Assembly (NCBI GenBank): GCA_030035585.1
Contig: CM057466.1
Span: 58,969,233-59,033,232 of the forward strand
DNA: 64,000 nt
Direction: 5' to 3'
DNA from: Dugong dugon
Taxonomy: Eukaryota > Chordata > Mammalia > Sirenia > Dugongidae
The notes under the pieces: generated by a model
Seen by the model: only the letters and a program-made list of their open reading frames with translations
Told to the model about the DNA's origin: nothing
Database searches by the model: none
Position numbers and translations under genes: made by a program
In this document: in pieces, positions 32,821 through 44,850 of the stretch
Layout of the letters: every line of letters starts with the position of its first letter
How positions within the stretch are numbered: position 1 is the first letter of the stretch

Positions 32821-34026
32821 TCTGCCCACAAGCCAGGGTACTGACCCATCCTTGCATCCCAAGCATCTGGCATAGTTTGGCATACAGTAAGTGTCTAATA
32901 GATGTTTGTTGTTAAATGGAACTAGAAGAGCACATGCTGTGGGAGTGGGTGAGGGCCCCCCGGCATTCTTTCATTCATTCATTCCTGGAAGCTCAAAATA
33001 AAACCAAAGACACTGGAGAGGCAGATGCCTCAAGTGTGCAGAGCTGATGAAGACAGCTTCTAGAGTAGCCGTGCTTGATTGCAAGCCAGGGGCATTTCAG
33101 AAATCCTTACGAGACTTTGTCAAACAACGCAGGCTCTAACCCCTTTCCGCAGTCCTCTCCCCTCACCCCTGTGGAGAACAGTGTTCAGAGCGCTTTAAGC
33201 AGAACACAGATGGCCTCTCCGTGATTCTTGTTTCTTCATGTTCTTGTTTCTCCAGGGTTTCTAGCCTCAGAAGTAAGTAGACAGAGGACTAAAATATATG
33301 TATCCAGGGATGCTCTTCTTTAAAATTACGTGATTAGAAGTTAAAAAGGAAAGAACACTGGAGTGGAAAAGTAAATGATTAGTTCAAGAGAACCATATGT
33401 TTTATGACTAAGTCAGAGCAGCTGAGCAAAGTGAGGGTGAAGGGTGCCTTGTGCCCTCACCTGACCCCCTGAGAGGGCTCGTCGGTAGAGCTGATGAGCT
33501 GCAGGGTGGGTTTGCTGGAAGTGCCAGAACTCAAAGGATGAACTCCCGCAAGTGGTGCTAGTTTGGGATGGAGGGAAGGTCCAGACAGGAGTGAACTTCC
33601 TGATGAAGATAGATATTAACGTGTGAGCAGCATTCCACATTAAAGGCCAACCTGGTTCTTTGAAATACTTACTAATCCTCTACATTTACAGCACAGTTGT
33701 ATGTCTGGAAAAAATAAGAATCAGTATTTTTAACATTTTAGTCGATTGTGTACTTCTCAGTAATTCAAGTGTTCGTGAAGGATTGATTTGTTTAATCTGA
33801 GCAAACGGAGGCATTTAAGATTGAAGGGGCTGTCTTTCCCGTTCCATGCAGTGCGAGGCCCTCTTGTGATTGCAAGGATATTGTTTTTCCCAACCTGGCT
33901 TCATATTTTATTTAAAAAACCCACATGTGTTAAAGTTTCCTACCAGGATCACCTCTGCATACAGAGGGAAAATATATAGGCCAGTTTTAAAAATTATACT
34001 GATTTCAGGCCATATAATTAACACAA

Positions 34027-34234
34027 GGAGTCCCTGGGTGTGCAAATGGTTAATGCACTCAGCTGCTAACTGAAAGATCAACAGTTTGAATTCACCCAGT
34101 GGCACCTCGGAAGAAAGGCCTAGCAATGTATTTCTGAAAAATCAGCCATTGAAAACCCTATGGAGCACAGTTCTACTCCGACAAGCATGGGGCCACCATG
34201 AGTGGGAGTTGACTCCACAGCAGCTGGTAACTGG
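34027..34234 (+). repeat. AfroSINE (long type) with 12-bp duplication
   Basis: Sense copy. TAATTAACACAA at 34015-34026 recurs exactly at 34235-34246. Confidence 0.95.
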
Positions 34235-34744
34235 TAATTAACACAAAGTATCTCTTAATAATGAAATGCCCATAGCAAGGGGAGTTTCCCTGGCTATTTT
34301 ATGCTTATTATTAGAGTTATAGTTGAAGGATTGTATTTGGCTAAAAATTCTACACAATAAACCAAGTCTACACAACCCACTAGGCTTGGCCTCAGTAGAC
34401 TGCTCAGTTGCAAAGTTGTATTATCTCAATCCTTTGCTTTAAAGAATAACATTCATTAGGCATTGACTTTAACAGGAAAATGATTGAATTTTCATAAAGA
34501 AAAAACTTAGATAAAATTAATTTCTTGCTTCTTTGGAATACTGGAATTAAGTTCAGAGCTTTCTTCAGCTACTATGTAAGATTTTATTGTTTTAACAAAT
34601 TCCACGTGTTAAAAACATATTTCAGCTTCATTGCTCTGCAGTATACCATTGTGAGATGAATTAGGAAACTGAGCAAAGTAAATTTTCATAGAGGCAATCC
34701 TAAGGGGAAAAGGGAAAGGAATCTACAGTAGCCAAGGGCCTATT

Positions 34745-34975
34745 TCACTTTACTTTTTTAAATCCTCCCAACAGTCTTGGGAAGTAGATATTTTTCTGAT
34801 TGTACGTGTTAACAAAATTAGAATTGTATATAAATCATACATCAATAAAATTGATATATAAGAATCATCAAGGCTCAGAGAGGCGAAGGAACTTGCCCAA
34901 GATTCCGCAGCTACTTTGTTAGAGTGGAGCTCACACACAGCTGGTCTCTCCCCACTACACCATGCTTCCTGACAG
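34745..34975 (-). repeat. MIR SINE, interrupted
   Basis: 'tttaaatcctcccaacagtc' then, after an AT-rich gap, 'ggcgaaggaacttgcccaag'. Antisense MIR. Confidence 0.7.
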
Positions 34976-35193
34976 TAATCGTCAAGTCACTGACTGAAGG
35001 GCACTTACATCTTTTTTTCTAGCACAGACAATGCTTGGGTAGACAAGGAAAATATATAGTTAGTGGAGCTGATATCATTGTACAGAGTCAGAGGACTCGA
35101 GTTACAGTTGTGTGAGTAGTTCAGGTTCCAATGAACTAAAAAATAGTAAAGGTAACAGGTTGCCATTAATTGAGCTCTTCATTTTGTCCCAAG

Positions 35194-35303
35194 AACTGTC
35201 AGCACAACACTGCTGGGGACCACTGTGAGCACTGTAAAGAGGGCCACTATGGGAGCGCTGTCCATGGATCCTGCAGGGCCTGCCCCTGTCCTCATACAAA
35301 CAG
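35194..35303 (+). CDS. LAMA3: LAMA3 exon: LE repeat
   Basis: The exon is 110 nt, entered in phase 0 after cccaag, and leaves two bases (AG) to be completed by the next exon as serine; the donor is gtactg. It reads [20 protein letters not shown] and then [16 protein letters not shown]. Cysteines at residues 2, 11, 14, 27, 30 and 32 follow the LE pattern. Both isoforms use it. The region is otherwise unique sequence followed closely by an L1M-like 3' end. Confidence 0.96.
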
Positions 35304-35344
35304 GTACTGACAAGCTTGGAAACAGTCTATGGGACAGAAAGTAG

Positions 35345-35560
35345 TTTAGTATAACTGCTTATGGCTGGGGGGTTGGGGGAATAGAGGGTGACTGCTAATG
35401 GGTACAGGGTTTCTTGTGGGGGTGATGACAGTGTTCCAAAATTGATTGTGGTGATGGCTGTACTTTCTATGACTATACTAAAAACCATTGAATTGTACAC
35501 TTTAAATGGGTGAATTGTATGGTAAGTGAATTACATCTCAATAGAACTGTTTTATATATA
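35345..35560 (+). mobile_element. L1M/HAL1-like 3' end
   Basis: 'gtgactgctaatgggtacag', 'aaaccattgaattgtacact' and 'tgaattacatctcaatagaa' match the same 3' end seen in the HAL1 copy at 22100-22540. It begins ~40 bp after the donor at 35304. Confidence 0.8.
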
Positions 35561-35592
35561 TATATATTTATTTATATATATATATATTTAAA
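35553..35592. repeat. (TA)n tract
   Basis: TATA repeats with ATTTAT interruptions. This is a microsatellite at the L1-like 3' end, not a promoter. Confidence 0.9.
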
Positions 35593-35779
35593 GGTACAAA
35601 CAAAAAATGCAAAGCAAAACAAACATAAATCCTTATTCCAAGTTGTGTTCTTCTGGGCTTTTCCTTTTCATCTTTTGCTGTTTATTCAATGGTTAAACAA
35701 TTATCGAGCACCATTATAGGGCCAAGGAAACTGAAGTCAAGAATATTGGCAAAGTCTCTGATCTCATGGGACTTTACCT

Positions 35780-35815
35780 GGTGTGTGTGTGTATGTGTAT
35801 GCATGTGTGTGTGTT
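35780..35815. repeat. (TG)n tract
   Basis: Short interrupted TG repeat. Confidence 0.9.
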
Positions 35816-35879
35816 AGGGGGTCACACTCAATAAACACCTACATAAATAAATCAGAAGTAAAATTTCAAGTAGGGATGA

Positions 35880-36300
35880 ATGCTATGCAGAAAATTAAAA
35901 TAGGGTTATGTGATAACGAGAGTGGCTTCATCAGAGAAGGCAGTGAAGGAGGGCTTTCTTAAGTTGTTGAGCAGGGACCTGAATGATGATCTGGAGAAAG
36001 CCATAGCAGTATCTTAGGGATGAGGTCCCAGGCAAAAAAGAAGACAGAAAGGAAAGGCCCTGCAATGGCATGTTTATGGAACAATAGAAGGCAAGGATGG
36101 CTGGAGAGCAGTGAGTGAGACAGTGGTAGGAAATGAGGTTGGTGGGACAGCCAGTGTTCTGAGTACGTAGGTGGTCTGTAGGACTTTTGTGGGTAATGAT
36201 AAGGCATTTGTATTTTATACTCAGTGTGATGAGAAGCCACTGGACAGTCCTGAGCCATGGAGTGACATGATCCAAGTTGTCATTTTGGCTCCAGTGTGGC
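35880..36300 (+). repeat. Ancient interspersed repeat (family uncertain)
   Basis: 'tgagcagggacctgaatgat' and 'cactggacagtcctgagcca' resemble an old dispersed mammalian repeat, perhaps L2-related. Open frames here are coincidental. Confidence 0.45.
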
Positions 36301-36325
36301 CAGTGGACTGTGTAGATACAACAAA

Positions 36326-36485
36326 AGAACAGTTGCCCTGGAATCGATTCCAACTCATGGTGATGCACGTGTGTCAGAATAGAACAGTGCTCCGTAGGGT
36401 TTTGAGTGGCTGCTTTTTCAGAAGTAGATCATCAGGCCTTTCTTCTGAGGCACCTTTGGTGGACTCAGACTGTGAACCTTTTGGT
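36326..36485 (-). repeat. AfroSINE (long type)
   Basis: Antisense: 'gattccaactcatggtgatg', 'agtagatcatcaggcctttc', 'actgtgaaccttttggtt'. Confidence 0.88.
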
Positions 36486-37189
36486 TTTCTTTTCATGGTA
36501 ACCATGTTCTATTTTGGTTTGGCACCTTGTAATACTCTTGCTTATCTTTACATACTCCTGTGAGATCCAAACAAAACATAACAAGTAACGAAGCGAAGCA
36601 AGAGTTGGTTTGAAAATCAGAAAGATAGTGCCGAAGTATCAGTAGTGCACAGGCTCATAAGCAGGTGTGGCCACTAGGACTGATTTTTGTCAGTGTGTAT
36701 CAGGGAAATGGACCAAGGCTTAAAATTACCAGGAGTCATATGCCCAAGTATGACTCTTCTGGAGATACGTATTTGAAATATTCACCCTGCTTTGTTGTCT
36801 GTGAATTTGACATATTTTAAGCCTGCCCAGTCCTGCTGCTCTATTTGTAAAGGGATCTATCATTGACACTTGCCCAGACTTGTTTGAACATAAGCTAGAG
36901 AGAAGAGATAGCACCAAGAATTCCACTGGTGTGTTGGAGAAAAACTTTCATCTTTGGGTGAAAAGCATGTTATCATCAAGGTCAGCCTGCCCAGCTTCCA
37001 AGCAGTTGAAGTAATGTGTATCTCCTCTGATTTATCAATAAAGCCCTACTTATTTTATCTGTTTCTTCTTCCAGCAGTATTAATACTACTGACAAATCTC
37101 TAACAGTCTGTTTAGAGGTACACCTCTGTATCCAACTAATAGGCCAGGAAAGATTTTCCAAATAAGAATTCTTTTACCAGAGAAATGAT

Positions 37190-38290
37190 TTGTTGTTGTT
37201 CGGTGCTGCTGAGTCAGTTCCAGTTCATAGCAACCCTACGTACAATGGAAGAAAACACTGTCCAGTCCTGTGCTGTCCTCACAATCACTGTTATATCTGA
37301 GCCCGTTGTTGCAGCCACTGTGTCAAATCCATCTCGTTGTGGGTCTTCCTCTTTTTTGTTGACCCTCTACTTTACCAAGTATGATGTCCTTCTCCAGGGA
37401 CTGGCCCCTCCTGATAACATGTCCAAAGTATGTAAGACAAAGTGTCGCCATCCTCCCTTCTAAGGAGCATTCTGGCTGTACTTCTTCCAAGACAGATTTG
37501 GTCATTCCTCTGGAAGTCCATGGTATATTCAATATTTTTTGCCAACACCACAGTTCAAAGGCATCAATTCTTCTTTGGTCTTCCTTTCAAACTTATATGA
37601 GGCAATTGAAAATACAATGGCTTTGGTCAGGCACACCTTAGTTCTCAAAGTGACATATTTGTTTTTTAACAATTTGAAGAGGTTTTCTGCAACAGATTTG
37701 TCCAGTGCAGTACATCTTTTGATTTCTTGACTGCTGTTTCCATGGGCATTGATTGTGGATCCAAGTAAAATGAAATCCTTGACAACTTCAATCTTTTATC
37801 AGTTTATCCTGATGTTGCTCATTGGTCCAGTTGTGAGGATTTTTGTTTTCTTGATGTTGAGATGTAATCCATACTGAAGGCTGTATAGTCTTTGATCTTC
37901 ATCAGTAAGTGCTTCAAGTCCTCTTCACTTTCAGCAAGCAAGGTTATGTCATCTGCATATTGCAGGTTGTTAACTAGTCTTCCTCTAATCCTGATGCCGT
38001 GTTCTTCTTCATATAGTCCAGCTTCTTAGGTTATTTGTTCAGCGTATAGATTGAATAAGTATAGTGAAAGGATATAGCCCTGATGCACACCTTTCCTTAT
38101 TTTAACCATGCTACCATGCAGTATCCCCTTTTTTTTTTTGGATGACTGCCTCTTGGTCTACGTACAGGTTCCTCATGAGCACAATTAAGTGTTCTGGAAT
38201 TTCCATTCTTTGTAATGTTATCCATAATTTGTTTTGATCCACACAGTCGAATGCCTTTGCATAATTAATAAAAATGGAATTATTTCCCCT
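37190..38290 (-). mobile_element. RTE (BovB-like) LINE, 5'-truncated, with RT palm motifs
   Basis: Antisense 1.1-kb copy. The minus strand encodes RT motif A (INYAKAFDCVDQNKLW, ~38210-38265), the catalytic YADD (~37950-37965), and the C-terminal region (KSVLEEVQPECSLEGRM at ~37440-37510). Stops and frameshifts make it inactive. The (AAC)n-type tail lies at the left edge. Confidence 0.92.
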
Positions 38291-38325
38291 CAGATTTACA
38301 TGAATATAATGGTCAATGAATGAGG

Positions 38326-38666
38326 GCATTGGTGGTACAGTGGTAGAATTCTTACCTTCTATGCGTGAGACCTGTGTTTGATTCCCGGCGAATGCGCCTC
38401 ATGTGTGGCCACCACCGGACTATCAGTGGAAGCTTTTGTGTTGCTCTGATGCTGGACAGGTTTCAGCGGAGCTTCCAGACTAAGACGGACTAGGAAGAAA
38501 GGCCTGGTGATGTACTTCCTAAAATCAGACAATGAAAACCCATGGATCACAGTGGTTTGATCTGCAACCAATCATGGAAATGGTGTAGGACCGGGCAAGG
38601 TTTAGTTCTGTTGTGCATGTGGTCACCATGAGTTGGGGACCAGCTCAACTGCAGCTAACAACAACG
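38326..38666 (+). mobile_element. Composite SINE: tRNA-Gly-like head on RTE-derived body
   Basis: 38326-38395 reads as a tRNA-Gly-like unit: GCATTGGTGGTACAGTGGTA, anticodon-arm region, T-arm 'tttgattcccggcgaatgc'. Its acceptor stem pairs except for one position. The body that follows is RTE 5'-UTR sequence ('tgatgctggacaggtttcag', 'gagcttccagactaagacgg'), then the RTE 3' tail and (AAC)n. It is not a working tRNA: the anticodon stem has mismatches. Confidence 0.85.
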
Positions 38667-39380
38667 AATGTTCAGTGAACAGACGTAGACATTTCATAAG
38701 ATGACAGGGCTTTTTCGTGGTCTCTTTGTTAAGGAAAAAAAAAAAAACTTCTCAAATGTATGTCAGTTTAGAGCTAAAAGAAAAGGGATCCGAATTCCAC
38801 AACTTGGTTTGGACAAGTGTGGAAGTCATGAACGATTGTGCCCATAGAATCCCTAGGCTAAATCGAGCCTACACTGTGTCTTAGTCCTTTCTGGGGCTCC
38901 GAGGATCTGGCTTCACCACCACCTTGCCGTCCCAGAAGGCAATGGGCCAACATAAAAGAACTAGAATAAACAAGGAGAAAAGTTGAAAAAAGAATCAGAA
39001 CTCTCAGTTCTTTTTTCTGCTTAGACTTGTTTTATTCCTTCCTTGTTATTCCTGGGGAAATGCTGTTGTAATCATCTCTTCCAAAGCGAGTTACTTTGCT
39101 CTGTCTTGAGGGAAGGAATTCATTTCTACAAGCCAAAAATAAAATAAAATAAGTGCCTTCAGCCTTTATTCACCACAGTTTGCCCAGTGTCAGCTGAAAC
39201 AATTCATCATTATTTCTACAAATCTTGACGGGCAAAATTTTCTTCACACAAAAAGCAGCTAGAAGAACCGTGGCTTTGATTTTCACTTAATGCAAGTCAG
39301 TTCTTTGTAACAAAAATAATGAGCATAAAACCTATTGATTTTTATTTTCACCGGGGCCTTTTTTTTTGTCTTCCTTCAAG

Positions 39381-39461
39381 TTTTGCTACCGGCTGTGTTG
39401 TGAATGGGGGAAATGTGAGGTGCTCCTGCAAACCGGGATACACAGGAACGCAGTGTGAAAG
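39381..39461 (+). CDS. LAMA3: LAMA3 exon: LE repeat
   Basis: This short 81-nt exon follows a long T-rich tract and ccttcaag. Its first base completes AGT (Ser); it then encodes FATGCVVNGGNVRCSCKPGY and TGTQCE, and leaves AG for the next exon (AGG, Arg). Four cysteines at residues 5, 14, 16 and 25 fit LE spacing, and the donor is gtgagt. Both isoforms use it. Confidence 0.95.
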
Positions 39462-39800
39462 GTGAGTGCTGCTCCTCCCCAGGGGACCCAGGAGGTGGTG
39501 GGAGGGCTCTTTGGGCAGGCTGCTGGTACCCACGCGAGGGTGGGGCTCCACTGGGTCGAAGCTCAGAGCTAGGGGTGGGGCTGTTAGTTTCACAGAAGGC
39601 TGGAGAAAGGTCTCAAGAGTAATACAAGACTGCTCACTTCAGAAATCATTAACTTTGTTCTTTTCCTTGCTTCAGAAATTTGATTATGAGGCTGGCACGT
39701 CATATACACATGCCCACACGTAGCCCTATATAACCTCCAACATATCCCTACCCACCCCTACCCACACCCTACATAACAGGGAGTCCTGAATCCTTCACAC
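39462..39800 (+). other. Intron start, no named feature
   Basis: GC-richer sequence directly after the exon donor, then A/C-rich sequence. No repeat or gene recognised. Confidence 0.6.
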
Positions 39801-39805
39801 AAGCG

Positions 39806-39976
39806 GCAGTTGGGGTTCAGTTGTAGAATTCTCCCCTTCCATGTTGGAGAGCCAGGTTTGTTTCCTGGATCAGTGGAGGCTTGCTTGTTGCTATGTTGCT
39901 GAAGAGGTTTCAGCGGAGCTTCCAGACCAGGAAGAAAGGCCTGGTGATCTACTCCATGGCAGCTAACAACAACAAT
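39806..39976 (+). mobile_element. Composite tRNA-Gly/RTE SINE, second copy
   Basis: 'gcagttggggttcagttgta' to 'tttgtttcctggatc' is the tRNA-Gly-like head. 'gaggtttcagcggagcttcc' and 'aggaagaaaggcctggtgat' are the shared body, shortened before the 'cagctaacaacaacaa' end. Same orientation as the copy at 38326. Confidence 0.82.
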
Positions 39977-40039
39977 TCCTCACCCATATAGCTACATCCC
40001 TGCATATCTCTACAGACTCCCTTCTCCCCACATATCCTT

Positions 40040-40245
40040 CGCATGTCCTTACCCTCATACACATCTCTACATACCTCTACCCCACACACCTCTGCTACCC
40101 CTGCTATACCCCTGCATACCCTTACCCCTCACATGTACACATCTCTATATACTCTACTCCACACACCACATACTAGTACACATACATACACCTACATACT
40201 CACATATACCTGCACACATACACTCCTATACTCCCCACACTGTGT
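40040..40245. repeat. CACA/TACA-rich low-complexity tract
   Basis: Degenerate 'cacatacac' and 'ctacatac' units. The + strand open frame is Thr/His/Ser/Leu-rich and not a gene. Confidence 0.85.
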
Positions 40246-40287
40246 TATGAACGCTTTAAGGGTAAAGTCTCTGTCCTATTCACTTCT

Positions 40288-43054
40288 TTTTTTTTTTAAT
40301 TTAAAATAAGATGTTATTGTGTTTTTGGTGAAAGTTTATACAGTAAACTAGGCTCCCATTTAGCAATTTCTATGCAATTTGTTCAGTGACATTGGTTACA
40401 TTTTTTACAATGAGTCAACATTCTCTTTCCACTGCATTCTCTTTGCTCTGCTTCTGGCCCTCTGGTCTCCCTGCCCTCTTATCTTCTCATCTTTGCTTTA
40501 AAGTAATTGTTAACCTTTTGCTCTCATAGATTTTTTCTTTTTTTTAAATAGAGCACCATACTCATGAGTAATATCCTTTGTTTTGTGTGCCACTATGTTA
40601 TTTTGCTGAAAGGTGGTCTCATAGGATAGTTTCGGTTCAAGGTTTAAAGAATATCTCAGGGTGATAGTCTCAGGGAGTCGTCTGGTCTCAATTGATCCAG
40701 CAAGTCTGGATTTTTTAAGAATTTGATTTCTGTTCTGTGTTTTTCTCCCATTCTATCAGAATTCATCTATTGTGGCCCTGTTCAGAATGGTCAGTAGTGG
40801 TAGGCAGGCACCATCTAGTTCTTCTTGTCTCAGGGCTGATGAGGCTGTAGCTCATGTGGGGTGTTAGCCCTGTAGGCTAGTGTCTTCTCTGAGACTTTGG
40901 TTTTCTTTTTTCTCTTTTGCTCCTGACAAGTAGATAGCAGCAGTTGGATCTTAGATGGCTGTTTGCAAGCTTTAAAGACCTCAGACGCCACTCACCTCAC
41001 TAGAATGCAGAACATGAACTTTGTGAGCTATATTATGCCAATTGACTGAATTGTCCCATGAGACTAAGGTGCTAGGCCTTCAAACCCAGAAAACCAGTCT
41101 CTTAAGGTGTTTGGTTATGTCTGAGAGGTATCTCTAATTGTGTCCTCTATGAATATATATGCCTACACTCACATAACTTTACTTACATGTATATATAGTT
41201 ACTTCTATCTGTGCACACATATGTATACACCTGTACCTACCTGTATACCTTATATGCCTATACACATACATGTGTGAGCATATACTCGTTTTTTTTTTTT
41301 TTTGGTCATTATTGGTGTTGTTGCTAAATTATATGTATCAATTTTTTTTTGCACAAACATCCTTTTGCTTGAGTGCTTCTAAGTGACATCATTTACTTTG
41401 GTCAGGCTATGCTCACTGCACCCACATTTGGTGCTCCTCTTCCCATCTCCAAAAATAGCAAGTATCTACACGCTAAAGCATGATTCCCCCTCTCCTAAAC
41501 CCCTCCCTGGTAATCACTAATGAACATTGGTCTGTATATATAGCTGTTGTCTTCTTATAAAAGTGGGATCATATAATATTTTTCCTTATGTGATTGACTT
41601 GTTTTCCTTAGCATTATGTCCTCCAGGTCCATCCATGTTATAATGTTTCACAAACCCATCATTGTTCTTTATGGTTGCATAGCATTCCATTGTATGTATG
41701 TACCACATTTTGGTTATGCATTCATCCACTGATGGGCATTTAGGTTGTTTCCATTTTTTTCGTATTGGGATTAAAGTGGCAGTGTATGGGTGTGCATATG
41801 TGTGTCTGTGTCTCTTTAATTAGATCCTCTGGGAGTGGGATTGCTGAGTCTTAAGGTATTTCAGTTTCTAGTTTTTTGAGGAAGCACCATACCGTCTTCC
41901 ACAGTGGTTGTACCGTTTTACCGTCCCGCTAGCAATGGATAAGTGTTCCGGTCTCAGCACATTCTTGCCAACATTTGTTATCTGCCTTTTTATTAGTGCC
42001 ATTTTAGCCCGGGTGAGATTATATCTCATTGTAGTTTTGATTTGCATTTCTCTAATAGCTGATGATCATGAACATCTTTTCATGGGTATGCTGGCCACTT
42101 GAATGTCCTCTTTGGTGAAGTATCTGCTCGTGTCCTTGCCCATTTTGTCTTTTTGTTGTTGAGTTGTTGAAGTTTTCTATAAATTTTAGAGATTAGGCCC
42201 TTGTCGGATATGTCATTTCCGAAGATATTTCTCCCAGTCTATAGGTTGTCTTTTTACTCTTTTGATAAAGTTATTTGATGAGTGTAAGTTTTTAATTTGT
42301 ATGGGATCCCAATTATTATTTTGTCTTCTGCAGTTTGTGCATTTGTTGGTTTGCGTGTGTTATGTTTGGTAGCCTAATTACTCTCTGTGGGAAGATTAGG
42401 TCCCATAGTTTTCTCCCTACATTTTCTTCTAGGAACTTTATAGTTTCAGGCTTAACATTTAGGTCATTGATCCATTTTGAGTTAGTTTTACTGTACAGTG
42501 TGAGGTGTGGGTCCCGTTTCATTTTTCTGCAAGTGGATATCCAGTTTTGCCAGCACCATTTATTAAAGTGACTGTTTCTTCCCTGTTGAAGGGACTTTGA
42601 CTCCTTATCGAAAATCAGTTGTCCGTAAATGGATGGACTTATTTCTGGGTTCTCAATTGTATTCCATTAGTTATGTGTCTATCATTGAACCAATACCAGG
42701 CTGTTTTGATTACAGTAGCTGTATAGTATATTTTGTTATCGAGGAGTATGAGGCCACCTGCTTTGTTCTTCAGTATTGCTTTGGCTATGTGGTATCTCTT
42801 TCCTTTCCATATATTGGGTCATTAGTTTTTTATTTCAGTAAAGAATGTTGTTGGTATTTATATTGGCATTGAATTGTATCTGTAGATCACTTTGGGTAGA
42901 ACTGACATTTTCACTATATTAAGTCTTACAGTCCATGAGCATGGGATGTCCTTCCATTTATGTAGTTCTCTTTTGGTCTCTTGCAGTAATATTTTATAAT
43001 TTTCATTGTATAACTCTTTCATGTCCCTGGTTGGGTTAATTCCTAGGTCTGTCA
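40288..43054 (-). mobile_element. L1 LINE, 5'-truncated, 11-bp target duplication
   Basis: 2.77 kb antisense L1 with the poly-A end at left. TATTCACTTCT at 40277-40287 is repeated exactly at 43055-43065, defining both borders. The minus strand carries ORF2 words such as [20 protein letters not shown] and [20 protein letters not shown] near 42860-43040. Many stops; not functional. Confidence 0.95.
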
Positions 43055-43473
43055 TATTCACTTCTGAATCCCTGGTGCCTAGCATGGCACTGGTCTCATA
43101 ATAGATGTTCAGTAATGTTTGTGAAACAAAAGAATAAATGTTGCAAGAGTGTGTACTCAATTATAAACGCCCACACAGCCAGGCTTTAGCTATGCATGAA
43201 CAAATTTTTGTGATTAGCTGCCATGCATATCGTACTCTACTGCATGTTATGAAGGGTATAAAAGATACTTCCTATCTAGCCGGGAAGATGAAACACATAT
43301 CTGGAAAACATAAAGATCTAAATGAATCATGCAGACAACATATTTTTAAATTTAGAATAACTTCATCATAAATCAATGTATATTTATGATAAAAATTATG
43401 TAATACTGATGAGCAAAGAACCAGTGAGGCCATCACATCCTACACAGCCCTCTATACTCTTCCACGCTGACAT

Positions 43474-43622
43474 ACCAAAACCCACTGCCACTGAGTCGAT
43501 TCTGACTCATAGCGAACTCATAGGACAGAGTAGAGCTGCCCTGTAGGGTTTCCAAGGAGCGGCTGGTGGATTCAAACTGCTGACCTTTTGGTTAGCAGCT
43601 GAGTTCTTAACTACTGTGAGCC
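43474..43622 (-). repeat. AfroSINE (short type)
   Basis: Antisense: 'ccactgagtcgattctgact' to 'gttagcagctgagttcttaa'. Confidence 0.93.
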
Positions 43623-43888
43623 TTATTAATCATCTGCCTACAGAAAACCACTGTTAAAAGCTTGCTGTATGTTATTTATTTTGCTGTATATTCTTAAAGC
43701 TTGTTTCTATATGCACATACTTTTTTTTAAAACAAAAGTAGATTCCTGTTTACTTCTGTTTTGACTTGTTTTCTCATTTAATAATATATTAACATCTTTC
43801 CTTATCAGTCAGTTTTCATTAACATCATATCAGTGACCAAAAAAGTTTCCACCGAGGTTCCATAATCCTCTACTCTTGGTCTTTGAGA

Positions 43889-44097
43889 GTTCCTAGATGG
43901 TGCTAACAGATAACATGTTTGGCTGCTAACTGAAAGGTTGGAGGTTCCATTTCACACAGAGGTTCTTTGGAAGAGAGGCCTGATGATCTGTTTCTGAAAA
44001 ATCAGCCATTGAAAACCCTGTGGAGCACACTTCTACTCTGACACACATGGCGTTGCCATGAGTCGGAATCCACTCATCAGCAACTGGTTTTTCATTG
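43889..44097 (+). repeat. AfroSINE (long type) with 9-bp duplication
   Basis: Sense copy. TCTTTGAGA at 43880-43888 is repeated at 44099-44107. Confidence 0.9.
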
Positions 44098-44109
44098 ATC
44101 TTTGAGATC

Positions 44110-44850
44110 GTTTTACTGTTTTCCATTTAAAGCAACACTAAAATCAAATCCTTAAGCTAAATTCTTGTGCACATAAATCCTTAAATATAATTGTAGAAGT
44201 GGATCCCTTGGGTCAAAGGATGGGCACATTTTTCAGGCTTTTGATACATTTTGCTAAATTGCCATCCAGAAAAGTTTTATCCATTTACATTCCTACCAAG
44301 ACACTGCCTGCCCTGGATAGACACTAAAAATGATGGATTTTAAAAATATCTACCAACTTGATAGCTGGAGAATGGCATTGTATCTTATTTTGATTTACAT
44401 TTCTTTGTTTAATAATCTAGTTGGTTTTTTTTTTAATGTGTTTATTGACCATTTGTAAATCTTATTTTGTGAATTGCTTTCCAGATCTTTTATTCATTTT
44501 TTTTTTCCTATTGGAATGATCTTTTATTTTTTCATTGATTTGTGCAGATTCTTTGTATATAGAAGAAATTAACCAGAACATATATTGCAAATATTCTCTT
44601 TTTGTTATTTTCTTTTTCATTTTGTTTGTATAAATTCTAGATATACAGCAGCTAAGTTTTATAATAGTTGTGTTGTTTTTTTTTTATCCTTTAGAGTTTC
44701 AGCCATTGATATCATGCTTAGAGAAGTTATATAAATATTTATGCATTTTTGTTAGTACTGTTTTGGTTTGATTTCTGACATTAACATTTTTATTTTGTCA
44801 AGAGTTTAGAACATAGCCTTTAAGTGACGCTGCATCTTACATGGCAGATG
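44110..44850 (-). mobile_element. Old L1 (L1M-like) fragment
   Basis: 'tgctaaattgccatccagaa' and 'ccatttacattcctaccaag' are antisense L1 ORF2/3' words, strongly diverged. Confidence 0.65.

Noticed and set aside
35553..35592. TATATATA tract as a promoter
   Set aside because: It is a microsatellite at the end of an L1-like 3' fragment with no first exon nearby.
38326..38395. Possible functional tRNA-Gly gene
   Set aside because: The anticodon stem has mismatches, the anticodon position would not read Gly, and the unit runs directly into a SINE body repeated elsewhere.
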